From CBDCWT01 sp965223305 (GTDB lineage: Bacteria; Planctomycetota; Planctomycetia; Pirellulales; Pirellulaceae), in assembly GCA_965223305.1 (NCBI GenBank), contig CBDCWT010000088.1, positions 124,001 to 188,000 on the forward strand: a stretch of DNA of 64,000 bases. The letters run 5' to 3'. Below are positions 17,616 through 25,701 of this stretch, in pieces; the stretch's first letter is position 1; the number at the start of each line of letters is the position of its first letter. The notes below the pieces were generated by a model. That model did not search any database. It was not told where the DNA came from and saw nothing but the letters and a program-made list of their open reading frames with translations. Both the position numbers and the translations under genes were made by a program.

Positions 17616-17720
17616 TCAGCAGCCGCGGAATAAGAGCAGTCCCAGGAAGCAAACGAGCAGTCCAATGATCAGGACCCAGAATCCGGGCGAGTCGTCGCCG
17701 GCATAGTTAGGTTCAGGCAT
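17616..17720 (-). CDS. 34-residue single-pass membrane protein
   Basis: A short frame from ATG 17720 to TGA at 17616-17618: MPEPNYAGDDSPGFWV, then a hydrophobic helix rich in Leu, Ile and Val, ending LLLFRGC. Its start overlaps the stop of the DUF309 gene by eight bases (ATGCCTGA), the arrangement expected for translational coupling. The length and composition (short polar head, one transmembrane helix, Arg near the end) resemble small membrane peptides rather than a random frame. No family is recognised. It could be a chance frame, but coupling and the hydrophobic profile argue for a gene. Confidence 0.55.
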   Translation of the reverse strand: MPEPNYAGDDSPGFWVLIIGLLVCFLGLLLFRGC

Positions 17721-18252
17721 CAGATTCAGCCGATGGTTCTTGGTGGGGAATCAGTTCAAAAGGAACGAGGCGCAGAGCGGGCGCTCGTCGAGTATCCACG
17801 AATCGATCTGGTGTCGCTTCGAGTGCCCTCGCCGCATCCACCAACTGTGCCAGGGACAGGCCCATCAACGACGGAGCGCCGCAGCGCTCAGCCGTGAGCT
17901 CCAACAGAGTTCTGCATCTTTTTGCATGGCGCGCCACCCCTTGCGGACGGCCTTCACGCGCTTTGACCAGAGCCGCAGCAAGCTTGATGAGCGCCTTCAG
18001 GAAATCCGCCAGTAGTCCTTGCCGGCCGAGGCTGTGCCAGATCGCCTCCCAGCACTCGTGAGCTTCCCAGTAATAACCGTGGTTGAAGAGATCGCAGCCG
18101 TACAAATAGACCCGGCAGTGCCACCACCGGTGTGGATCCATTGGCGAGTCCACCGGTGTAGCGCAGCCGTGCCCGTCGGGATCGCTCACCGGATGCGGGA
18201 ACATTCCCGGCACGTATGAGTACGGCGGCAGGGGATGGTCGACAAGTCGCAT
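17713..18252 (-). CDS. DUF309 domain protein
   Basis: A protein of about 179 residues from ATG 18252 (MRLVDHPLPPYSYVPGMFPH). The frame is open upstream to 18369, but the chosen start matches the PLPPYSYVPG.FPHP opening usual in planctomycete members. The hallmark is FNHGYYWEAHECWEAIWHSL (FNxGxYxEAHExWExxW), followed by a helical stretch (LADFLKALIKLAAALVKARE), which together define DUF309. Structures of this family show a helical fold with a conserved His/Glu cluster; function is unknown. Its stop overlaps the start of a 34-residue membrane protein, and it is divergent from the SDR gene. Confidence 0.83.
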   Translation of the reverse strand: MRLVDHPLPPYSYVPGMFPHPVSDPDGHGCATPVDSPMDPHRWWHCRVYLYGCDLFNHGYYWEAHECWEAIWHSLGRQGLLADFLKALIKLAAALVKAREGRPQGVARHAKRCRTLLELTAERCGAPSLMGLSLAQLVDAARALEATPDRFVDTRRAPALRLVPFELIPHQEPSAESDA

Positions 18253-18434
18253 CAGTGATGCTGCGAACCGAGGTCGTCGATTGGCATGGTTCGGCATCGC
18301 CGGAATGGAAACCGCCGAGACCTTCCACGCGCGGTACCCTGGTGACCGTCCGCCGAACCGAATGTACACTCTATCAATTGAACCGTAGAACCAATAGCCG
18401 GTCCAGCATAGGCCATTTGGCTGACGGAGGCAGC

Positions 18435-19124
18435 ATGCCAGCAGCGAAGCGGATCGTCATTACGGGTGTCAGCCGGGGTCTAGGTGCGGCGTTGACCGAC
18501 GAGTTTACTAGCGCCGGGCACGTCGTCATGGGGTGCGTTCGTAGCCATGACGCAGCCACCGAGCTGGGGCAGCGCTATGGGATGCCGCATCGATTTGATG
18601 TGGTAGATGTCCGAGACGCGGGACAGGTTGCCAAGTGGGCCGCCGAGGTACTCGCCACGGGTCCGGCACCTGATTTGGTGCTGAACAACGCAGCGATTAT
18701 CAACCCCAACGCCAGTCTCTGGGAGGTCGACCCGGTTGGCTTCTCGGAGATCGTCGACGTCAACGTGAAAGGCGCGTTCCACGTCATTCGATTTTTTGTC
18801 CCGGCAATGATCGAACGCGGCCAGGGTGTCATCGTGAACTTCAGTTCGGGATGGGGTAGATCGACCTCACCTCAAGTCGCTCCGTATTGCGCCACTAAGT
18901 GGTCTATCGAAGGGATGACCAGAGCCTTGGCGGACGAGCTTCCCTTCGGATTAGCCGCCATTCCGCTGAACCCCGGTGTGATCCACACCGAGATGCTGGA
19001 GAGCTGCTTTGGCAGCGGCGCGGCAGCATATCCGTCTCCACAACAGTGGGCGCAGAAGGCCGCGCCGTTCCTACTGGAGCTCGGGCCAAACGACAACGGT
19101 GACCCGCTTACCGCGCCGGCATAA
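18435..19124 (+). CDS. Short-chain dehydrogenase/reductase (SDR)
   Basis: A 229-residue classical SDR oxidoreductase. Start ATG 18435 (MPAAKRIVITGVSRGLGAAL) puts the TGxxxGxG cofactor motif (TGVSRGLG) near residue 10. DVVDVRD, NNAAIINPNAS (NNAG-like), and the catalytic Ser (NFSSGWG) with Tyr and Lys (YCATK, about 151-155) are all present. PLNPGVIHTEML is the usual post-catalytic segment. Cofactor and substrate cannot be told from sequence. It is 19 bases upstream of the release-factor-like gene, so co-transcription is possible. The open frame to 18216 is not needed by the fold. Confidence 0.88.
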   Translation: MPAAKRIVITGVSRGLGAALTDEFTSAGHVVMGCVRSHDAATELGQRYGMPHRFDVVDVRDAGQVAKWAAEVLATGPAPDLVLNNAAIINPNASLWEVDPVGFSEIVDVNVKGAFHVIRFFVPAMIERGQGVIVNFSSGWGRSTSPQVAPYCATKWSIEGMTRALADELPFGLAAIPLNPGVIHTEMLESCFGSGAAAYPSPQQWAQKAAPFLLELGPNDNGDPLTAPA

Positions 19125-19143
19125 AACAACTTCTGACCACTTT

Positions 19144-19635
19144 ATGCATCCGGCAGCTCTTCACGAAAGCGATCTGTTGGCTGCCTGTAGCATGCGGCGC
19201 AAGCGGAGGAGTGGCCCCGGCGGCCAGCATCGCAACAAGGTTGAAACAGCAGTCGTCTTCACTCATCTGGCCAGCGGGATTCGCGGTGAGGCCAGCGAGC
19301 GGCGCAGCCCGGCCCAAAACCGCCAAAAAGCGCTGCACCGCTTGCGGGTCAACCTGGCACTCGGCATCCGGCACACCGCAGATGCACTCAACCCCGTTTG
19401 GCAACAACATCTCCGCGCAGGCAAAATCCACCTCCGCGGAGATCACCACAACTTCCCTACGATCTTAGCCGACGCATTAGACGTGATTTTCGCCGAGCGC
19501 CTTGATGTTCGGCGCGCGTCGGAACGACTCGGCTGTACGCCCTCGCAGCTGGTGAAACTGCTACAGATGGAACCCCGTGGATTACAGCTGGTCAACCAGC
19601 AGCGGGAGCAGGCCGGTCTGCACTGCCTCCGCTGA
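19144..19635 (+). CDS. Release-factor-like protein with GGQ motif (RF-1 domain)
   Basis: A 163-residue protein with a single RF-1 type domain. It begins MHPAALHESDLLAACSMRRK and carries RSGPGGQHRNKVETAVVFTH, where the GGQ tripeptide at residues 26-28 is the peptidyl-tRNA hydrolysis motif of release factors and rescue factors such as ArfB. There is no codon-recognition domain. The C-terminal half (DVRRASERLGCTPSQLVKLL) is helical and differs from the basic tail of ArfB. Predicted role: hydrolysis of peptidyl-tRNA on stalled ribosomes, by inference from the motif. Such short RF-like proteins are common in planctomycetes. Confidence 0.85.
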   Translation: MHPAALHESDLLAACSMRRKRRSGPGGQHRNKVETAVVFTHLASGIRGEASERRSPAQNRQKALHRLRVNLALGIRHTADALNPVWQQHLRAGKIHLRGDHHNFPTILADALDVIFAERLDVRRASERLGCTPSQLVKLLQMEPRGLQLVNQQREQAGLHCLR

Positions 19636-19720
19636 GCCCCTCGCCGAAACGACTGCCTTTGACTAGGATGAGGAGCTACGCCATTAAAGGACTCCCCGAC
19701 CTTCCGCCGCTATCCGATCG

Positions 19721-19886
19721 TAACCGAACTCACCAGAGCCGTAACCGAACTCGCCAGAGCCGTAACCGAACTCGCCAGAGCCGTAACCGAACTCGCCAGA
19801 GTGTAGCCGAACTCGCCAGAGTGTAGCCGAACTCGCCAGAGTTTGGCAAACTGCCGATTCGTCCAAGTTCCGCCGAATTCGGCTAC
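19721..19886. repeat. Array of GTAACCGAACTCGCCAGAGC repeats
   Basis: Six or more head-to-tail copies of a unit of about 21 bases (GTAACCGAACTCGCCAGAG, then GTAGCCGAACTCGCCAGAG), ending with TTTGGC and an inverted half copy (GCCGAATTCGGCTAC). It occupies the gap between the release-factor-like gene and rimO. Same family as at 3.2, 4.9, 5.2, 27.5 and 54.4 kb. Confidence 0.85.
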
Positions 19887-19958
19887 AAGAAATCGGCGTT
19901 GGATCAGGACACTGTATCAACCTTTTCGCAGAACCTCTGCCCCGCGTGAATCACCTCG

Positions 19959-21362
19959 ATGGGATCTCTACCGGTCGTTCAGCCGACCTCGCGTTCAACG
20001 GCAGCGCCCAGCCGGGGTTGTTACGCCTTCGTCAGCCTAGGCTGCCCCAAAAACCTGGTCGACAGCGAACGAATGCTCGGCCTGTTGGAGGTCGATGGGT
20101 ATCGACTGACCGAGGACCCAGACGGGGCTGACTTTGTTATCGTCAACACATGTGGGTTTGTCGAACAGGCGCGGGACGAGTCATTAGCAGTCATTGACGA
20201 GATGCTAGCGCTGAAACGTCGTGGCCGGCTGCGAGGCGTCATCGTCTCGGGCTGCCTGGCGGAACGACAACGGCAGTCGCTGTTGGACGATCGGCCGGAA
20301 ATCGACGCCCTGATTGGTGTCTTTGGCCGCGAGCAAGTGGCCCAGGTTGCTGAGCGGCTGCTGGACGGAATTAGCGAACAGCGACTCGTCTTTCAGCCGG
20401 CTCCTATTCGGCCGCTCGCCGACCAAGACCGCTTGCGCATCACACCCAAGCACTTCTCGTACTTGAAGATCTCAGAAGGTTGTGACCGACTCTGTACTTT
20501 CTGTGCCATTCCAGGGATGCGCGGCAAGCACGCTACCAAACCGATCGAAGACGTGCTGGCTGAAGCCATACAGCTGGCCCAGGCAGGCGTACGCGAGTTG
20601 ATTATCGTTGCCCAGGACACGACCTACTACGGCATCGACCTGTACGGCGAACCACGCCTTGCTGAGCTGCTCAGGCGGCTGGATGAGATCGACCAGTTTG
20701 ATTGGATCCGGTTGATGTACTTTTACCCGATGTATATTTCCGACGAGTTGATCGAGACGATCGGATCGAGCGCGCGGATCCTGCCGTATCTCGACATGCC
20801 GCTGCAACACATCAACGACCGCATGCTCCGCCGCATGTCACGGCGGGTCACGCGCTCCGAAACCGAGTCCCTGCTCGCCCGTCTCCGATCTGGCATCCCC
20901 TCCCTGACGCTACGGACGACCTTCATTACAGGATTCCCCGGTGAAACCGCCGATGAATTTGACGAACTCGCTGGTTTCGTAGCCCAGCAGGCGTTCGACC
21001 ATGTTGGCGTGTTTACTTACTCTCACGAAGAGGGTACGCCGGCCGCCAAATTGTCGGGACAACTATCCGAATCGGTTAAGAACGAACGTCGCAATCAGTT
21101 GATGGAGGTTCAGCAGCCAATCGCTTTCGCGCGGAATGAAGCGCGTGTGGGGAGCCAAGTCGACGTCATCCTGGACGACAGTGTGGTGGGAGAAGACAAC
21201 GTATGGTACGGTCGTACGCATTCCGAGGCACCTGACGTAGACAGTTTGATCTACGTGACCGGGGACCGATTTCGTCTCTCTGCGGGGGCAATCGTTCCCT
21301 GCGAGGTTGTTGCCGCTCAGGCATACGATTTGGTCGGTGTTGCCGTGGGGCCACCAAGGTGA
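19959..21362 (+). CDS. rimO: Ribosomal protein S12 methylthiotransferase RimO
   Basis: A 467-residue radical-SAM methylthiotransferase that modifies an aspartate of ribosomal protein S12. The UPF0004 domain begins YAFVSLGCPKNLVDSERMLG, with further cluster cysteines in VNTCGFVEQA and VSGCLAERQ. The radical-SAM motif CDRLCTFC (CxxxCxxC) is near residue 175, with IPGMRGKHA following. YLDMPLQHINDRMLRRM and RTTFITGFPGET are typical of RimO rather than MiaB. A TRAM-like domain ends the protein (SQVDVILDD ... GDRFRLS). The first 20 residues look unstructured, so the true start may be slightly downstream. It is followed 32 bases later by pgsA. Confidence 0.93.
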   Translation: MGSLPVVQPTSRSTAAPSRGCYAFVSLGCPKNLVDSERMLGLLEVDGYRLTEDPDGADFVIVNTCGFVEQARDESLAVIDEMLALKRRGRLRGVIVSGCLAERQRQSLLDDRPEIDALIGVFGREQVAQVAERLLDGISEQRLVFQPAPIRPLADQDRLRITPKHFSYLKISEGCDRLCTFCAIPGMRGKHATKPIEDVLAEAIQLAQAGVRELIIVAQDTTYYGIDLYGEPRLAELLRRLDEIDQFDWIRLMYFYPMYISDELIETIGSSARILPYLDMPLQHINDRMLRRMSRRVTRSETESLLARLRSGIPSLTLRTTFITGFPGETADEFDELAGFVAQQAFDHVGVFTYSHEEGTPAAKLSGQLSESVKNERRNQLMEVQQPIAFARNEARVGSQVDVILDDSVVGEDNVWYGRTHSEAPDVDSLIYVTGDRFRLSAGAIVPCEVVAAQAYDLVGVAVGPPR

Positions 21363-21394
21363 AGTCAACGACACTTTGCACGTGAGACTGCAAC

Positions 21395-21976
21395 ATGGCC
21401 GGCACGGCCCAACAATCGGGTCCCCCAAAGCTGTTTAACGTTCCCAACCAGCTGACGGCCGCCCGATTCGCGCTCGCGATCGTGGTGTTTGTTCTCATTC
21501 CCTTGCATTTCTATTTCGCAGCACTGATTGTCTTTGTCATCGCTGCGTCGACCGATTGGATCGACGGTTATTGGGCGCGTCGATTCAACCAGGTAACGCA
21601 ACTTGGCCGCATCTTCGATCCGTTTGTCGACAAGATCATCATCTGCGGGACGTTCATCTTGCTGGGCGCTGAGCCTGGCTCTGGAATTGCAGCTTGGATG
21701 GCAGTTGTCGTGGTCGGGCGGGAGATGTTGGTGACTGCCTTACGGTCATTCATCGAACAACGGGGGGGCGATTTCTCGGCCAGCTTCTCCGGAAAACTCA
21801 AGATGTTGCTGCAATGCGCTGCGGTCGTGGCGAGCCTACTGACACTGATGTATGCTCCATCGTCACCGTCTTGGTTACCAATAGTCCTGGTGCTGACTGT
21901 GTGGCTCGCAATCCTCTCGACCATTCAATCGGGCCTCTCTTACCTGGTCGCAGCGGCAACTTATTTTCGGGAATGA
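21395..21976 (+). CDS. pgsA: CDP-diacylglycerol--glycerol-3-phosphate 3-phosphatidyltransferase
   Basis: A 193-residue membrane enzyme of anionic phospholipid synthesis, making phosphatidylglycerol phosphate from CDP-diacylglycerol and glycerol-3-phosphate. The CDP-alcohol phosphatidyltransferase signature is complete: STDWIDGYWARRFNQ, then QLGRIFDPFVDKI, giving D-x2-DG-x2-AR-x8-G-x3-D-x3-D. The N-terminus has the usual NVPNQLTAARFALA. About six transmembrane helices are visible. The order rimO-pgsA with short gaps, then a CPBP protease 12 bases downstream, suggests one operon. Confidence 0.92.
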   Translation: MAGTAQQSGPPKLFNVPNQLTAARFALAIVVFVLIPLHFYFAALIVFVIAASTDWIDGYWARRFNQVTQLGRIFDPFVDKIIICGTFILLGAEPGSGIAAWMAVVVVGREMLVTALRSFIEQRGGDFSASFSGKLKMLLQCAAVVASLLTLMYAPSSPSWLPIVLVLTVWLAILSTIQSGLSYLVAAATYFRE

Positions 21977-21988
21977 CTCTGTCCTTCG

Positions 21989-23029
21989 ATGCAGCAACTC
22001 CTGCTATTGCTGTTGGCCGCGCTCGCGACGGGAACAATCTGGGCTTGGTCTCATGTCACTCGGCGGATACGCAGCCGTCAACCACTTTGGTCGAGTGAGG
22101 CTCAGGATCACGCGGGACACGGCTTCATCGATCTGCTGTTGACGTTCATGCTCTGGGCCGGTGGCCAGGTTGCAGCCGGACGGGTTGTGGCGCGTCTGCA
22201 CGGCATCACCGAGCCAACCACGCTTGGCGAGCTGCCTCTCGAGGCCCAGGGGGCGATCCTATTGGGCAGCTCGTTGGCCACTGGGTTGGCTTTGCTGGCG
22301 TCGATTGCCTGGATTGGTCGTGGATGGACTTCCAATTCCTGCTGGGTTGCGTGGACGACCAGCAACTGGACTGCGGACGTTCGCGCCGGGTCGATTGCCT
22401 TCCTGCTGTTTGCACCCCTGGTGTATGGAATCCAGCTCATTCTGTCGCTGTGGTTCAAGACCAGGCATCCATTAATCGAGTTGGTCGAAGAACAGCCGCC
22501 GATGCCGTTCTTGCTGCTGGCGGGCCTTTCGGCCCTGGTCGTGGCACCGATCGCCGAAGAGTACTTCTTTCGCCATCTGCTGCAGGGATGGCTGCAGCGC
22601 GTGGCACGCTACCGGCGGCTAGATGAATCGCTACTGTTCGCCGCCCGCCGCGCACAGGAATCAGGTCCGCCGGATACAGCTCTCCTCGACGGGCGTGAAG
22701 ACGATCTTGGTGAACGGCCCGATCTGCCAAATGGCACAGCCCATCAAGAAAATCCGTATACCGCACCTACTGGTGCCTCGAGTCGGGTAGCAGCTGCAGG
22801 GACGATGGAAATCAGCCCCTATCCGAGCTGGCCGGTGTTTGTCAGCGCAACGCTGTTCGCGCTAGTTCACTATTCGCACGGTCCGGCGCCAATTCCGTTG
22901 TTTCTGTTTGCTGTTGGATTGGGCTATCTGTATCAACGAACCAACCGGCTGCTGCCCTGTATTGTCATGCATTTGCTGCTCAACGCCTGCTCGTTGGTGA
23001 TGCTGGTACTCACAACGAACCTTCCTTAG
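21989..23029 (+). CDS. CPBP (CAAX-type) intramembrane metalloprotease
   Basis: A 346-residue multi-pass membrane protein of the Abi/CPBP family. The catalytic motifs are EEYFFRHLLQGWL (EExxxR, near residue 190), HYSHGPAP (near 293) and IVMHLLLNACSL (HxxxN, near 327). A hydrophilic insertion between the first motif and the second (about residues 215-275) is longer than in most members. Start ATG 21989 lies 12 bases after pgsA. Its TAG stop is inside the TTAG target duplication of the foldback element copy C, so the gene ends exactly where the element begins. Substrates of these proteases are generally unknown. Confidence 0.87.
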   Translation: MQQLLLLLLAALATGTIWAWSHVTRRIRSRQPLWSSEAQDHAGHGFIDLLLTFMLWAGGQVAAGRVVARLHGITEPTTLGELPLEAQGAILLGSSLATGLALLASIAWIGRGWTSNSCWVAWTTSNWTADVRAGSIAFLLFAPLVYGIQLILSLWFKTRHPLIELVEEQPPMPFLLLAGLSALVVAPIAEEYFFRHLLQGWLQRVARYRRLDESLLFAARRAQESGPPDTALLDGREDDLGERPDLPNGTAHQENPYTAPTGASSRVAAAGTMEISPYPSWPVFVSATLFALVHYSHGPAPIPLFLFAVGLGYLYQRTNRLLPCIVMHLLLNACSLVMLVLTTNLP

Positions 23030-23203
23030 CCCGGATTATTCATGAAGATCGTGGCGAGAGGTTGTAAGTACGTTCGTGGCAAGGAAGGCGAGCAATTCTT
23101 CCGCAGGCGTATTGAAGCAATACGTCGAGGGAGAATTGTGAAGCATGACGAAGCCACGGATGGACTTACGACCTCGCAGCAGATCGCTCATGAATAATTC
23201 GGG
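23030..23203. mobile_element. 174-bp foldback element, copy C, target duplication TTAG
   Basis: Same element as at 10609, same orientation. Flanked by TTAG at 23026-23029 (containing the stop codon of the CPBP gene) and at 23204-23207. The internal 51-codon frame is intact (23042-23197). Bases 23208-23385 hold no recognised gene. Confidence 0.88.
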
Positions 23204-23385
23204 TTAGATCTGCTAGCTGGATTCTGTGCTTGCTGGTTCGGCCAAAAGTCTGTAAGGAACCCGGCACATTCCCGTCATCCAGGAAGCGGATACACGGTCA
23301 TTCGTTGTGCGGTGCCAGTCCGCCACAACCCGTCGGCTCCAGGAAGGTGGAACCTTTTTAGCAAGAGTCCAGGAAAGGAAACAGC

Positions 23386-24228
23386 ATGTTCAACAAGCTC
23401 CGCCCGTTGCTCGCCGCCGTTTGCACTGCGCTCCCGCTCGCGTGCTCAGCGACCAGCGCGCCCGCCGGTCCTCAAGTGGTCGTGGGGCAAGTCGTGCCAA
23501 CTGGCCAGCATGTCTCGATGGAGCAAGTCGACCATGATCTCTGGGATGTACTGCTCGACCGCTACGTTGACGAGTTCGGCCGAGTCGACTATCGCCGTTG
23601 GAAAAGTTCGTCGGCTGATACTGCGGCGCTTGACCGGTATCTCAACGAGTTATCCCGAGCCGATGCCGCTCTACGCACGAGTCGGGAGGCGAGGCTGGCA
23701 TTCTGGATCAACGCATACAATGCGGTCACAATTCGAGGCATTCTGCGCGAGTATCCAACCTCTAGTATCCGCAATCACACTGCAAGGCTTTACGGTTACA
23801 ACATCTGGCACGACCTGTTGCTGGTCGTTGGCCGCAACAAGATCTCGCTCTACGACATCGAACATGAGGTCCTCCGCACGAGCGGCGAACCGAGGATTCA
23901 CTTCGCGATTGTCTGCGCTTCGCACAGCTGTCCTCGACTGCGGAACGAGGCCTACCGGCCGCAGACACTGGAACAACAGCTGAGTGCGAATACGCGAGAG
24001 TTTTTCGCCAACCAAGAGATGTTCCGTTACGCGGGCGGAACGTTCTATCTGTCGCCGATACTCAAATGGTACTCGCGCGACTTCGGAAAGAACCGAGCTG
24101 AGCTGCTGCAATACATCGCAGCTTACTTGCCAGATCGTGCCGCTCGAGAAGCTGCTGCAAACGGTGCGGGGAAGGTCGCCTACCTCGGATACGACTGGGG
24201 TCTGAACGATCAACAAACCGCCCGCTGA
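23386..24228 (+). CDS. DUF547 domain exported protein
   Basis: A 280-residue protein starting MFNKLRPLLAAVCTALPLAC, with GGAAAGGAA just upstream as ribosome-binding site. The hydrophobic N-terminus ends at a cysteine (PLACSATS), so it may be a lipoprotein. The DUF547 core is plain: ARLAFWINAYNAVTIRGILR, IHFAIVCASHSCPRLRNEAY, and FYLSPILKWYSRDF. The conserved Cys/His pair in CASHSCP suggests a thiol or metal site, but no activity is established for this family. It stands alone between a foldback element and a convergent gene. Confidence 0.87.
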   Translation: MFNKLRPLLAAVCTALPLACSATSAPAGPQVVVGQVVPTGQHVSMEQVDHDLWDVLLDRYVDEFGRVDYRRWKSSSADTAALDRYLNELSRADAALRTSREARLAFWINAYNAVTIRGILREYPTSSIRNHTARLYGYNIWHDLLLVVGRNKISLYDIEHEVLRTSGEPRIHFAIVCASHSCPRLRNEAYRPQTLEQQLSANTREFFANQEMFRYAGGTFYLSPILKWYSRDFGKNRAELLQYIAAYLPDRAAREAAANGAGKVAYLGYDWGLNDQQTAR

Positions 24229-24361
24229 AGCCGCCGCCAGCGGCCGGGATGCCCGCGCTACGGCGCGTCTCCAGCGTTTGCGAAGCTAACGCTTCACGTC
24301 GCCTTCGTTGGATCCGCTACCTTGTGCCTGCAGGATCTCCCACAACTTCCCGGCCGGACGC

Positions 24362-24399
24362 AAAAGAGCCGTGACTCCGCTAAGCGGTGCCACGGCTCT
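24362..24399 (-). terminator. Rho-independent terminator after the secreted CxxC protein gene
   Basis: On the minus strand AGAGCCGTG pairs with CACGGCTCT around a 19-base loop that itself contains GCACCGC/GCGGAGT pairing, followed by TTTTGCG. It sits 32 bases past the stop of the gene ending at 24431. Confidence 0.75.
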
Positions 24400-24430
24400 G
24401 AGGTCTTCTAAGTTGCTTGCCGATGGATCA

Positions 24431-24994
24431 CTACTTGATGATCTTGGCAACGTCAGCGAGGACGGCCTTCACATTCACGTCCTTCGCGGATGCGAAAGCA
24501 TGATTCGCGCGAACCGTACCGTTACCTGCGAGGATCACGGTAACTTCCGCTTTTGGATTGATGCCGTAGTTTTCGGGGCCGTTCTCGAACTCGTTGGGGA
24601 CGACCACGGGCACGCTCTTCGCCTTGCTCGCCTTGGCAAACTTCTCGGCGTCGGCGGACAGCGATTTCTTGTCAGTGCCAAGTAGGCTGACGAAGGCGCT
24701 CAGATCCTTGTCGGAGTGCTTCTTGATTGCCGCGTCGATACCGGAAACGAGTTTGGCAACGTCGGCACTCGATGAACGCGTGAATACCATCACCTGCGGC
24801 TTGGAGCCGTACTTGCAACGATAGCAAAGATTGTCGCCAAGCTTGACGCCGTCGTCCTCAGCACCAGCGGCCTTGGTGACGTAAAAAGCTCCGATCGACT
24901 TTCCGGGCTGTAACCCGCTCTTGATTTCCCCAGCGTTAGCAACCGCAGCTGCCGCAACGACAGCGACCAGAGCCAGACTCATGAGCGTTCTCAT
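24431..24994 (-). CDS. Secreted protein with CxxC motif, thioredoxin-like candidate
   Basis: 187 residues. Start ATG 24994 follows AAGGAGAATTTC, a strong ribosome-binding site. MRTLMSLALVAVVAAAAVANAG is a clear signal peptide with cleavage after ANA. The mature part has GDNLCYRCKYGSKPQVMVFT, a CxxC followed by a beta-strand as in thioredoxin-like folds, then Lys/Ala-rich helices, SVPVVVPNEFENGPENYGIN and AEVTVILAGNGTVRANHAFA. This pattern resembles secreted thioredoxin-fold proteins of planctomycetes, but no named family was recognised. A terminator follows directly and the next gene upstream is far, so it is monocistronic and probably well expressed. Confidence 0.75.
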   Translation of the reverse strand: MRTLMSLALVAVVAAAAVANAGEIKSGLQPGKSIGAFYVTKAAGAEDDGVKLGDNLCYRCKYGSKPQVMVFTRSSSADVAKLVSGIDAAIKKHSDKDLSAFVSLLGTDKKSLSADAEKFAKASKAKSVPVVVPNEFENGPENYGINPKAEVTVILAGNGTVRANHAFASAKDVNVKAVLADVAKIIK

Positions 24995-25477
24995 GAAATT
25001 CTCCTTCGATAATGGAACAGATTAACCGTGACACAAGTGGGGCAGAAACTTGCAAGCGCTGAGACGGCTTGCACGGTCGCTGGTGCAGGCGCAACTTGAA
25101 CACTGGGATCGCGTTGAATTCGAGTTCAAGGCAAGCGAGCCTAGGTGGGGGTCCTACCATCCTTAGATTGCAGCAGCAACGGCACTCATTCTAAGTACGA
25201 CCTGCGGTCTGTCAAGGAACGACTGCCTCAAGATGCGGTGATTGACCCAAGAAAGCGGAGCGCACCGGCGCGACGACTTCCCCTTTGTGAGCTGCTTCAC
25301 ACAGACCTCCGCGCGGTGGACATTTTGCTCAGCTGCATTCCCCGGAGCTCAGTTTGGCAAGCGGACATGGCGAGATCACGACGTCGGATTCTGAGTTGTC
25401 GGTGGGGGCAAAGTGTGAGTTTTGAAGTCGCGCTTTTCACCGTGTGGAGGGTGAAAGCGGGAATTCGGCGCGTTTTC

Positions 25478-25640
25478 GGTACCCGAAGCGTTAGCGAGGG
25501 GAGTTAGTGTACCAACGTAGGTAACTCCCTCGCTTACGCTTCAGGTTCCGATTGAGGCGAAATGCGCAACATCAAAAAGCGTCAGCGAGGCGGAGGTAAT
25601 GTACCATCGCAAGTTGCTCCCTCGCTTACGCTTCGGGTTA
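25478..25640. repeat. Two GAAGCGTNAGCGAGG hairpin repeats
   Basis: Two copies of the 75-80 bp hairpin (arms CCCGAAGCGTTAGCGAGGGG / CCCTCGCTTACGCTTCAGG and GCGTCAGCGAGGCGG / CTCCCTCGCTTACGCTTCGG), at about 25478-25549 and 25579-25640. The surrounding gap 24995-25701 otherwise shows no convincing gene. Confidence 0.8.
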
Positions 25641-25701
25641 TGATTGAGTCCGGTGCCAACCGCGTAGCAAAAGGCAAGGCTAACGGCAAAACGGGTCGAA
25701 G

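Noticed and set aside
23208..23385. Possible riboswitch upstream of the DUF547 gene
   Set aside because: Some cobalamin-like fragments (GTGCCAGTCCGCCACAA) are present, but no B12 box or consistent fold could be assembled by eye.
25145..25507. Plus-strand 120-codon frame between the CxxC protein and the GT-C-like gene
   Set aside because: It has no domain and runs into a hairpin repeat (TRSVSEGS at its end is the repeat translated).
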